Assembly: GCA_030527185.1 (NCBI GenBank)
Contig: JAUNBF010000009.1
Coordinates: 1-64,000 of the forward strand
DNA: 64,000 nt
DNA from: Planctomycetia bacterium
Lineage (GTDB): Bacteria > Planctomycetota > Planctomycetia > Pirellulales > Thermoguttaceae
Reading direction: 5' to 3'
Of the stretch, positions 17,883-25,273 are shown one piece after another. Position numbers and translations under genes: made by a program. Under the pieces are notes generated by a model. It saw only the letters and a program-made list of their open reading frames with translations, had not been told where the DNA came from and made no database searches. Position 1 is the stretch's first letter, and every line of letters begins with the position of its first letter.

Positions 17883-18962
17883 TCATTTTAAAAAAATGGT
17901 TTGTCCGCGTTGGACGCTTTCGTAGCAGGCGTTCATGGCTTCGATGGTGGCGCGATGCCAGCGAAGGTTGATTTGCGGCTCTTTTCCCTGGCGAATGCAG
18001 GTTACGAACTCGTCGACCAGGCCAATCCACTCGTCGAAATAGGTGTAGCGGACGGTGTAGCGGTCTTTTGGGGCACCGTTGTGGTACACATTCGGACCGA
18101 AACAGTCGGCCATGAGAACGCCCTTTTCACCGTGCAGTGTCATGTTGACCTCCATCCGTTTGGGAAAAACTTCCCACCCCGGCCCAGGCACCGTCAGCCG
18201 CTCTTCCAGCCGCGACCAGGAGGGGTCGAGCAGGAACGACGTGCCGTCCGTCATTTTGCCGTTGACCAGCAGAACGTCCTCCACCTCCAGATCGGTACGG
18301 ATGTTCGGAGCGACTTGGGCAAAAACGTGCTCGAACCGACTTCCTGTCAACCACCGAATCATGTCGAAAATGTGGGGATGGTCGCACAACGCACCACCAC
18401 GAAAACGATGGTCGCCGGGACACAGCGGAACACGTTTGCCGTAACTCTCTTCAGGAACCCCCTGCCACGGAAATGCCCAGACGGGAGAGAGCGTGATATT
18501 CGTGGCCTGGAACGCGAAAATTTTGCCGATAGCTCCTTCGCTAACCAACTTTTTGATCCGGTAGATCACGGGATTGTAGTGCATTTCCAGCTCGATCTGA
18601 AACACAATTCCCGACCGCTCCACCAGTTCGATCATCCGATCGTATTCCGCCATGTCGAACGTCGGAATCTTCATCGAAAGGACGTGGATCCCCCGCTCGG
18701 CACACATTTCCAACTGTTCCAGATGGCGATTGTTGGCCGACGCCAGCACCATGGCTTCGATATCGGGGTGCTTTTCCAGCATTTCTTCCGCACTCGCGTA
18801 ACAGGGAATGCCGGAAACGCTCCGTGCGAAAATATCCCGCACCGTTTCGTTTTCCGCACACGCCGCCACCCACTCCAACTGCGGATTTTCCCGAAGCGTC
18901 TGGTAATATTTCCGCGTATGCCCATGCGTCAGCGACATCATGGCTATTTTCACCGGTTTCAT
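17883..18962 (-). CDS. Gfo/Idh/MocA-family NAD(P)-dependent oxidoreductase
   Basis: 359 residues from ATG 18962, with GGGAGGTG upstream; the longer frame adds unrelated residues. The N-terminal Rossmann half begins VKIAMMSLTHGHTRKYYQ and keeps the acidic nucleotide-binding pattern. The C-terminal beta-sheet half includes RGGALCDHPHIFDMIRWLTG, equivalent to the family's conserved D-x-x-x-H/D active-site helix. Family members oxidise or epimerise sugars and inositols. Its start overlaps the stop of the upstream gene by 4 bases, indicating tight coupling with the 237-residue partner. Confidence 0.85.
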   Translation of the reverse strand: MKPVKIAMMSLTHGHTRKYYQTLRENPQLEWVAACAENETVRDIFARSVSGIPCYASAEEMLEKHPDIEAMVLASANNRHLEQLEMCAERGIHVLSMKIPTFDMAEYDRMIELVERSGIVFQIELEMHYNPVIYRIKKLVSEGAIGKIFAFQATNITLSPVWAFPWQGVPEESYGKRVPLCPGDHRFRGGALCDHPHIFDMIRWLTGSRFEHVFAQVAPNIRTDLEVEDVLLVNGKMTDGTSFLLDPSWSRLEERLTVPGPGWEVFPKRMEVNMTLHGEKGVLMADCFGPNVYHNGAPKDRYTVRYTYFDEWIGLVDEFVTCIRQGKEPQINLRWHRATIEAMNACYESVQRGQTIFLK

Positions 18963-19672
18963 GTTGCACCTCCCATCGTTCGATACTGTTTCTCGCTCGC
19001 CGATGTCAACGCCAAATCGACCCATGCGTGGAGTTGTTCCTGCTGCCGCTGCCACGTTTCCCGAAGTGATGGGTTTTGCGCCAGTTCCCAGGCAGAGCGA
19101 ACCCACGCGATTTCGTTCTCCTCCAGGCCGAACAACTCCGCGTCGGTATCCGTGAAATGCTGCGTCGTTTCGGAAGTGTACACGTAAACCGACTCCTGTG
19201 GAATCTGCGTATCGACCACGCGGTCACTGGCCACACCGCGACGGCCAACCCATTCGTGGCGATCCAGAAATGGCCGGGAAGCCCCTTTTTTCAGTGTTGT
19301 TCCCGCCTCGATTGAGCAGACCACGCCGTTCGTCCACCGAACCAGCACGTTAGCAAAACTTTCGCCACTCTCCAATTCTGTTATAGCCGCGTAGAGACCT
19401 TCCAAATCGGTTCCCAACATCCACCGTCCCAAATCGAGTTCCCGAAACAGGACTTCCCGCAACGTTTTGTAGCCTTTCTGAACGTTACACGAAAAACGTC
19501 CCAAAACGACCTCTTCCACCGTTTTTTCCTGAATCAGGTTCCGCAATTCGACGAACCGTCGCTCCATCCGCCACGGAAAGAGTGGAAGCGGCTCGTTTTC
19601 CCACGTTTCTGGAATCGAAACGGCATACTTTTCTCCCAGTTTTTGCAGGGAGTTCCATAATTTTGGCTTCAT
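18959..19672 (-). CDS. Unknown protein, resembles a stand-alone Gfo/Idh/MocA C-terminal domain
   Basis: 237 residues from ATG 19672 (AAGGAT upstream). There is no Rossmann glycine motif. After about 80 helical residues, the segment FRELDLGRWMLGTDLEGLYAAI and the following strands (FANVLVRWTNGVVCSIEAG, HEWVGRRGVASDRVVDTQ) have the order and spacing of the second, substrate-binding half of Gfo/Idh/MocA enzymes. No signal peptide. It is coupled by a 4-base overlap to the full-length oxidoreductase, so it may be its partner subunit or a chaperone-like paralogue. This is inference from pattern; no family was recognised with confidence. Confidence 0.6.
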   Translation of the reverse strand: MKPKLWNSLQKLGEKYAVSIPETWENEPLPLFPWRMERRFVELRNLIQEKTVEEVVLGRFSCNVQKGYKTLREVLFRELDLGRWMLGTDLEGLYAAITELESGESFANVLVRWTNGVVCSIEAGTTLKKGASRPFLDRHEWVGRRGVASDRVVDTQIPQESVYVYTSETTQHFTDTDAELFGLEENEIAWVRSAWELAQNPSLRETWQRQQEQLHAWVDLALTSASEKQYRTMGGAT

Positions 19673-19689
19673 TTTATATCCTTTTCTGT

Positions 19690-20442
19690 TTATAATGACT
19701 TCACACGGGAGGAATATTTCTCCACATACCGAGCATTCCACGCATCTCCTCCCGGAGCATTCGCACTGCGCCACACGGGGGGTTCCAGACCACGTTCGAC
19801 ACACTGCCGAACCGCTTCAATTTCCAGCCGATGGGCGATGTAAAAATCGACCAGATTGGAATTGGGCGCAATCGGCGTCTCCAGCCCCGGAATCGTCACG
19901 GCACAATCCCCCACCGGGTTGTAATCGTCGATACAGATGTCGGCCAAATCGAAAAGATTCAGCCCGCTGGGATGCCGGATAAAGTGGTCGGACGGCATTT
20001 CCCGCTGCCAGTACGACGAGCTGACCGCCACGATTTTCACCCCTTGCTCTTTCGCTTCAAGAGCCGCGTCGATCGTCGCCGCGTTGATTCCGATGTTGTG
20101 GAAAATAATCAACAGATCGTCCTTCTGAAGCCGATAATACCGCACGATGTGTTTTCCGTAGTTCACGCACCGTTCCAGTTCCAGATACTTCAGAGCCTGG
20201 TTGAAAACGCTCAAACCGGTCTCCATGATCGGGTTGATGTTGGCCAGACCACCTGCCCGGAAGAACATTTCCCCCATGACGAGCGTTGTGTGCCCGCCTC
20301 CGCCATAGACGTGGATGAGCTTGTCCGCCGCAATCGCGTCCGCCATCCAACTCGCCGCTTTTTCGATGTTTTCCTGTTGTTCTTCCTCAATCCGCCGGAA
20401 CACCGCCAGCGTCTTTTCGAGATAACCAAAATCGTTTGCCAT
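19690..20442 (-). CDS. SIS-domain protein (sugar isomerase domain)
   Basis: 250 residues. SIS domains bind phosphosugars and occur in isomerases and regulators. Visible features are VYGGGGHTTLVMGEMFFRAGG (phosphosugar loop, around residue 45), the LLIIFHNIGINAATIDAALEAKEQG helix region, and VKIVAVSSS. The layout matches the UPF0309/YckF-like sugar isomerase group. The start has a GGAGCGAAAAA site. It sits between a TIM-barrel gene and the oxidoreductase pair; the product is cytoplasmic, so it would act on imported, phosphorylated sugar. Confidence 0.8.
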   Translation of the reverse strand: MANDFGYLEKTLAVFRRIEEEQQENIEKAASWMADAIAADKLIHVYGGGGHTTLVMGEMFFRAGGLANINPIMETGLSVFNQALKYLELERCVNYGKHIVRYYRLQKDDLLIIFHNIGINAATIDAALEAKEQGVKIVAVSSSYWQREMPSDHFIRHPSGLNLFDLADICIDDYNPVGDCAVTIPGLETPIAPNSNLVDFYIAHRLEIEAVRQCVERGLEPPVWRSANAPGGDAWNARYVEKYSSRVKSL

Positions 20443-20499
20443 TTTTTCGCTCCTTCATTGAAAATAATCTTGTAGCCAGGTGTTGCGCCGCTATTATTT

Positions 20500-21537
20500 T
20501 TATTTTTTCCGTTCCAGAACCTCACCATACGCCCGCCCCAGCATATCCCAAACCTCCAGCGCCCGGGGAGCTGCCAGAACAGTTCCGTAACCTCCCCGAT
20601 ACGTCCACGCAAAGAGACTTTCCACCCCCATTTCCGCGTACATCTTCGCCACATCCACAATCTGGTGCAAATCTTCCGGCTCCTGATAATAACCCATCAT
20701 CCACCGTTGATTTCCTTTGCCAAATCGTGCTGCCGCGTCCACCGTCCGTTGGGTAATCGAGCGGAAAAAGCTCTGCGGAAGGGTGTACGAAAGAATCGTG
20801 GAGGAAAATACGTCGCACGTCGGATTGGATGCCACTCTGTCCCAATTGTCGTAGCCACGATTTTCCGTGACGTAGTATGTGTTGAGCGTCGCGTGGACGC
20901 ACCAGATAATCTTGCTGTTCGGGCGGATCGCCTTGATTTTTCGGCCTGCGGTTTCCAGAATTTCGATGGCACGGTCATGGCGGAAACGTTTCCCATCCAT
21001 CGTCAATTGCCGCGGCATTTCGTAGCCATATTCCTGCCGGAATTTTTCCTGACAGACCGCGCAACGACAACTCCAATCATCTCCCGCCCCGCCTGTAATC
21101 GACGCGTACGACTTGGGAAGGGCATAGTGCGGCTCGTCCCAGAAAAAACCATCCGCGTCCACATACGTCGCCAGCTTTTCGCAGATGTCCCAGAAATAAC
21201 GCTGGAACGCATACGTGTTGAAGCAGGCTGCGGGAAGCGGTTCGTCGGTAAATGCCGAGACTTGACGGTTCCCCGGATGGTTCGTCAAAAAAAGGCTCGT
21301 CGGCTCGCCGCCAAACCATTTGCCAATTCCCCAGGTATCCAGATAGACCTTCATCCCCATCTCTTTTGCCAGCGCTGCCACGCGGACGATGTTGGGAAAC
21401 CAGAAGTCGATGTCGAATTCCGACAGTGCCAGAACCACCGCGTTGCAATGATGGTCCAGCATCTCCTGAAAATCCGCCCGCGCATGTTCCCCATAACTCA
21501 AGCCGTAATAACTGACACCCGTTTCGGTGATGGCCAT
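20500..21537 (-). CDS. Putative TIM-barrel glycoside hydrolase-like protein
   Basis: 345 residues, no signal peptide. The barrel is suggested by successive strands NAVVLALSEFDIDFW, MKVYLDTWGIG, DGFFWDEPHY and SKIIWCVHATLN, with an acidic pair (DEP near residue 142) where retaining glycosidases keep a catalytic acid. A CRCAVCQ stretch near residue 160 could bind a metal. No CAZy family could be assigned. The start is supported by AAAGGAGAATC. Because it lacks export signals while the flanking glycosidases have them, it probably acts on imported oligosaccharides. Confidence 0.6.
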   Translation of the reverse strand: MAITETGVSYYGLSYGEHARADFQEMLDHHCNAVVLALSEFDIDFWFPNIVRVAALAKEMGMKVYLDTWGIGKWFGGEPTSLFLTNHPGNRQVSAFTDEPLPAACFNTYAFQRYFWDICEKLATYVDADGFFWDEPHYALPKSYASITGGAGDDWSCRCAVCQEKFRQEYGYEMPRQLTMDGKRFRHDRAIEILETAGRKIKAIRPNSKIIWCVHATLNTYYVTENRGYDNWDRVASNPTCDVFSSTILSYTLPQSFFRSITQRTVDAAARFGKGNQRWMMGYYQEPEDLHQIVDVAKMYAEMGVESLFAWTYRGGYGTVLAAPRALEVWDMLGRAYGEVLERKK

Positions 21538-21618
21538 TTTGATTCTCCTTTTTACTGCTTCTATGAAAATGATTTTACGATAATTACACCTCTTTCAGGG
21601 AAACTGCCGCCATTCCAA

Positions 21619-21748
21619 TCACGGCAAAAGCCGAGAGTGGTTTTCCCGTAAAGACTTCAACCGCCGTGGGGAGGAAACCTTTCTATAGAAAGAGTTCTCC
21701 TCCCCAGACCCCTCTTTCCAAAGATTTTTGGTCGTCGCTGCGCGACTT
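21619..21748 (-). repeat. 130-bp structured intergenic repeat, copy 2
   Basis: Reverse complement of the element at 5647-5776. It lies directly after the stop of the GH84-like gene. Its stems read GTCGC/GCGAC and GGGGAGGA/TCCTCCCC, where copy 1 has GCCGC/GCGGC and GGAGAGGA/TCCTCTCC. Together with its flanks it fills the 219-bp gap between genes. Confidence 0.8.
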
Positions 21749-21756
21749 TTTATAAT

Positions 21757-23721
21757 TCATTTCTTTTCTGCCGCTCGCAGCAAATCGGCACAAGTTTGCC
21801 CTTTTGCCAGCCGCTTTCGCCAGGTGTCCAAAACCGGCTCAATATCTTTCAACTCCGCCAACTCTGCCGAAAGGCGTTCCAGCATGGGAGGAATTTTCAC
21901 GCAAACCTCTGCCAGAAAACGATTGGCCGCCGCATCCCCTTCCCGGTCGCGGATTTCCAGTGCCTTGGCCTCAAAGCGGGCAAAGTCGTAATCGGGATAT
22001 TCCAACGTCGCCATTTTTCGCGCAAAACGAAGATTGGCCAACATCGGTTCGAGATAAAAATCCCGCAAACGCGCTTCGTCCAGAGCCGTTTCCGCAAACG
22101 CTGTTTTCTCCAGTTCGGCAGCCAGCGCGTCCAGTTCCTCCAACAACGCCAACACTCGCGGCCGGTTCGCCACCTCCTTCAAACGAACCAGCGAATTGTC
22201 CGGCGTGCGAAAACTCCAAAGTTTCGGCAAAACGTAGAACGTTTTCAGCGTCGCGTATTTTTCGTCAAACTCCCGAATTACAGGGACTTGCGACGGACCC
22301 CAGACGTAATCGTAAATCGCGTCGCGGAGGTCTTCCCATTCGCATTGTTCAGGATTCCACGCCCACTGGCCGAACATTCCCAGGGCATACTCCGCCGGCC
22401 AGCCGCCGCACAATGCCCACAGGAGGACGTGCGACGTGTTTTCCCCGGCATCGCGGATTTTCTCGAACGTCGGAGCACCCCAACCCGGCGTGATGGGGAG
22501 GAGATTCATGTAGCTGGGGCGGTTGTTCTTTCGCTGCGACGTGAGAATGGCGGAGGAGTGGATAAATCCCGCTTTCGGATCAACACCGGGAACTTCGCAG
22601 TAATTGTACCACCAGCCCGGTTTTTGTGTCAGACCCATTTTTTCCGTCAACTCCCTGTCCTCACGACGCGGCACCCGTGTGAAAAACCAGATCCCATCGC
22701 GGAACGTCTCGATTTTTGCCAAATCCCAATTGAGCGGCTTGTCGATGTTCTGGTATTCCGCCGGAGGTGGCGTAAAAGCCATTCGATGTCCCGTCATGCC
22801 CATTTTTCGCAGGTATTCCGCGACCGTCTGCGCCAGTTTCACCGGATTCGACCCACCCCCCGTATCGTCCATCGAAATCCAGACGCCATCGCAGCCCAAC
22901 CGAATCAGTTCGTCGTACGTTTTCAGGAGCTTGTCATACTCATTCTCCGAAATGTTGCACGAAACCGTGCCGTAAACGAACATCCCCCGACGGTGGTACT
23001 CGGCCAGGAGCTTCTTCGCAAGTACCTCGTCAATCGGCTTCCCCGGAGGACAGCCCATCGACGATTTTCTCGCGTCCATCGTCAGCGTCGCGGGTTGGGC
23101 GGGATTGTCTCGAAAGTCGCTGAAATTGATTCGCCCGAAAATGTACGCGTCCAACTGCCCCGGCAAAAGCTGTTGTTGCATGACCGAGTGTGGCCGTCCC
23201 CGCCAGGGAATCGTGGGATAATCCTGAATCCGAACGTTCGGCAAAACGATTTTTCCCTCCTCGTTCTTTTCCAGTAAATCAAACAACACATCGCTGCCGT
23301 AAATCGTGCCGCTGGAATCGTGCCCGCTAACGACCGCCCACAATTTTTCCGCTTCCGTCACGAAATCGAGGGAAAAACCGTTGAATTTTTCGGGAGCCGC
23401 CACCGACACGCCACGCTGAATCCCCGTTCCCAAAAACCAGACCATCGTTGCCGCTTCAGGAACCACCTCCCCGACCGCCACCGTTTTCTTAAACCGATTC
23501 GACACCAGTTTTTGCAAACGTTCTGCCGCGTAACGTTCCTGGGGTGTTGCCTCGGAAGGGAGCAGAATAAACGTCTTTTCCAAATCCACGTCCCAGACAC
23601 GCTCCAAATCCGTCCAGACTTTCGGCACAGGAAAAACAGGCGCTTTCTCCTCCGCACCCATCACCACCATACCCATCCATCCCAAAATCAAACCTAGCCA
23701 TGAAAATCTTTTTGCTCTCAT
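21757..23721 (-). CDS. Exported GH84-like beta-N-acetylglucosaminidase
   Basis: 654 residues from ATG 23721, chosen because it opens a signal peptide (ending at VMG-AEE); an in-frame GTG or ATG upstream adds a non-signal stretch. An N-terminal alpha/beta domain (about 25-165) of the type preceding GH20/GH84 barrels has APQERYAAERLQKL-like and SGTIYGSDVLFDLLE stretches. The catalytic barrel begins near IPWRGRPHSVM and contains WISMDDTGGG, matching the adjacent Asp pair of GH84 enzymes that cleave O- or terminal GlcNAc. The C-terminus is helical and charged. It is the first gene of the minus-strand cluster, divergent from a XylR-type regulator. Confidence 0.75.
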   Translation of the reverse strand: MRAKRFSWLGLILGWMGMVVMGAEEKAPVFPVPKVWTDLERVWDVDLEKTFILLPSEATPQERYAAERLQKLVSNRFKKTVAVGEVVPEAATMVWFLGTGIQRGVSVAAPEKFNGFSLDFVTEAEKLWAVVSGHDSSGTIYGSDVLFDLLEKNEEGKIVLPNVRIQDYPTIPWRGRPHSVMQQQLLPGQLDAYIFGRINFSDFRDNPAQPATLTMDARKSSMGCPPGKPIDEVLAKKLLAEYHRRGMFVYGTVSCNISENEYDKLLKTYDELIRLGCDGVWISMDDTGGGSNPVKLAQTVAEYLRKMGMTGHRMAFTPPPAEYQNIDKPLNWDLAKIETFRDGIWFFTRVPRREDRELTEKMGLTQKPGWWYNYCEVPGVDPKAGFIHSSAILTSQRKNNRPSYMNLLPITPGWGAPTFEKIRDAGENTSHVLLWALCGGWPAEYALGMFGQWAWNPEQCEWEDLRDAIYDYVWGPSQVPVIREFDEKYATLKTFYVLPKLWSFRTPDNSLVRLKEVANRPRVLALLEELDALAAELEKTAFAETALDEARLRDFYLEPMLANLRFARKMATLEYPDYDFARFEAKALEIRDREGDAAANRFLAEVCVKIPPMLERLSAELAELKDIEPVLDTWRKRLAKGQTCADLLRAAEKK

Positions 23722-23798
23722 ATCTTTTACCCACTCTTTCACTAACCACACTCTCACTAACCACCAACCACTAATCTACCGTTCTTCCCCGCTATCTT

Positions 23799-23839
23799 CA
23801 AGATACAAAATATGAAACGCTCGGTATAAAATTGTCAAT
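23799..23839 (-). promoter_or_regulatory. Shared upstream element (promoter/operator), copy B
   Basis: Partner of 12746-12786 (33 of 41 identical). On the minus strand TTGACA is at 23838-23833 and TCATAT at the 17-bp position (23815-23810), about 90 bp ahead of the GH84-like start. It lies between the cluster and the divergent regulator gene. Confidence 0.6.
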
Positions 23840-23875
23840 TTCCTTTCCACCGCATGGGAAAAATTTCTCCCGACC

Positions 23876-23904
23876 TTGTTTTTCCCAGGGGCACGTGCTA
23901 TACT
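23876..23904 (+). promoter_or_regulatory. Promoter of the XylR-type regulator
   Basis: TTGTTT at 23876-23881, a 17-bp spacer and TATACT at 23899-23904. It lies inside an in-frame upstream extension of the regulator and so supports the start at 23953. Confidence 0.55.
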
Positions 23905-23952
23905 CCATTACATACAGGTTCCCCCAAAAATAAAAAAACTCCCACAAACCTC

Positions 23953-25131
23953 ATGAAGCCGGTAATTCCCCACATCACCGTCCTTTTGGAGACTTCCCGA
24001 CAGGCCTCTCGCCGACGTTTTCGCGGAATTTTGCGGTACGTCCGTCTCCACCAGCCCTGGTGCCTGAATTTTGTGGTCGGGGGCGTTCAGGAGTTGGCAT
24101 TGCCCGATTCTCAGGAGGTGTGCGACGGAATCATCACCACCACGCTGAATCTGGAGATGGTACGGCAACTTCTTACGCAGAAATGTCCGATTGTCCTGCT
24201 CGACCCGGAGAAGGGGCTGCGGGAATATCCGATCCTCCGGCAATTTTCTCACGTTTCGCTCGATAACGCGGCGGTGGGCAGGATGGGAGCGGAATATTTC
24301 CTGCAAAATAACTACCAGCATTTTGCCTTTGTGGAGCCTGCCGAGTCGTGGAACTGGGCGGTACAGCGAAAGAAAGCGTTTGTCGAAACACTACGGAAAG
24401 AGGGAGCCACCTGCCACATTTACGCATCTTCCCCGCAACGAAATACGTCGCCGGAAAAGGAGCGGACGTTTCTGGGAAACTGGCTGCAAACCCTCCCCAC
24501 ACCCTTGGCGGTGCTGGGAGCCAGCGATATTGAGGGTCGTCAGGTGATCGACGCCTGCCTTGCCTTGGGGAAAGCGGTTCCGTACGAAGTGGCGGTTTTG
24601 GGGGTGGGAGACGACGATTTCATCTGCGAATCGTGCTTCCCCTCCCTCTCCAGCATTGCGGTGGAATGGCAGGAAGCGGGTTATCTGGCCGCCTCGTTTC
24701 TTCATGCTCACATGACACGGCCGCACCAGAAAAAACAGTCCGCCACATACGCTCCCACACAAATCATCCACCGCATTTCCACCGAAAAAGCACTCGTGAC
24801 CGACCAGTTAATCATCCCGATTCTCGAACGAATTCGTCTGGCCAATGGAATGAATCTCCGCGTCAACGAGTTGGCACGCGAATTCCACGTCTCCCGACAG
24901 TGGCTCGACAAGCGTTTCAAACAACTTCTCGGCCACACCGTTTACGACGAAGTGCAAAAACGCCGTCTGGAAAAAATTCGGACGCTCATTGCCGAAACGC
25001 ACCTCTCCTTCAACCAAATCGCCACCCTTTGCGGCTTTGAGAATGGAAATTACCTGCGAAACCTCTTCAAAAAAGCGTTCGGCATGACAATGACGGAATA
25101 TCGCGAAAAATCCCGTTCCAAAATTCTTTGA
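23953..25131 (+). CDS. XylR-type transcriptional regulator (LacI-like sensor, AraC DNA-binding domain)
   Basis: 392 residues. The N-terminal part (about 1-275) has the periplasmic-binding-protein fold used by XylR, opening PHITVLLETSRQASRRRFRG and including GASDIEGRQVIDACLALG and EVAVLGVGDDD. The C-terminal 100 residues are two AraC helix-turn-helix units (LRVNELAREFHVSRQWLDKR and LSFNQIATLCGFENGNY). Such proteins usually activate sugar-use genes on binding a sugar. It is divergent from the glycan cluster and is the obvious candidate to control it. No strong Shine-Dalgarno precedes the start. Confidence 0.85.
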   Translation: MKPVIPHITVLLETSRQASRRRFRGILRYVRLHQPWCLNFVVGGVQELALPDSQEVCDGIITTTLNLEMVRQLLTQKCPIVLLDPEKGLREYPILRQFSHVSLDNAAVGRMGAEYFLQNNYQHFAFVEPAESWNWAVQRKKAFVETLRKEGATCHIYASSPQRNTSPEKERTFLGNWLQTLPTPLAVLGASDIEGRQVIDACLALGKAVPYEVAVLGVGDDDFICESCFPSLSSIAVEWQEAGYLAASFLHAHMTRPHQKKQSATYAPTQIIHRISTEKALVTDQLIIPILERIRLANGMNLRVNELAREFHVSRQWLDKRFKQLLGHTVYDEVQKRRLEKIRTLIAETHLSFNQIATLCGFENGNYLRNLFKKAFGMTMTEYREKSRSKIL

Positions 25132-25162
25132 CTTGCGCATTTCTTCCCAAAAAACACGCTTC

Positions 25163-25199
25163 ATGTCTCATTATGGCAATATTTTGGCGAAAAAAGGCA
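25163..25199 (+). repeat. 37-bp promoter-proximal repeat, copy 1
   Basis: 36 of 37 positions are identical to 29545-29581. It ends right before the -35 box (TTGACA, 25201) of a LamG/pseudopilin gene. The core TTTTGGCGAAAAAAGGCA is A-rich. Confidence 0.85.
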
Positions 25200-25200
25200 G

Positions 25201-25229
25201 TTGACACCATTATTCACGGAGAGTAAACT
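25201..25229 (+). promoter_or_regulatory. Promoter of the first LamG/pseudopilin gene
   Basis: TTGACA at 25201-25206, a 17-bp spacer and TAAACT at 25224-25229. The leader to ATG 25274 is about 40 nt. Confidence 0.7.
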
Positions 25230-25273
25230 ATAAGGAGTGGATAATATTTCATTTCAAAAAGTGGAGAAACATC

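Noticed and set aside
21796-23277. 493-codon plus-strand frame over the GH84-like gene
   Set aside because: Antisense of conserved glycosidase motifs; no start signals.
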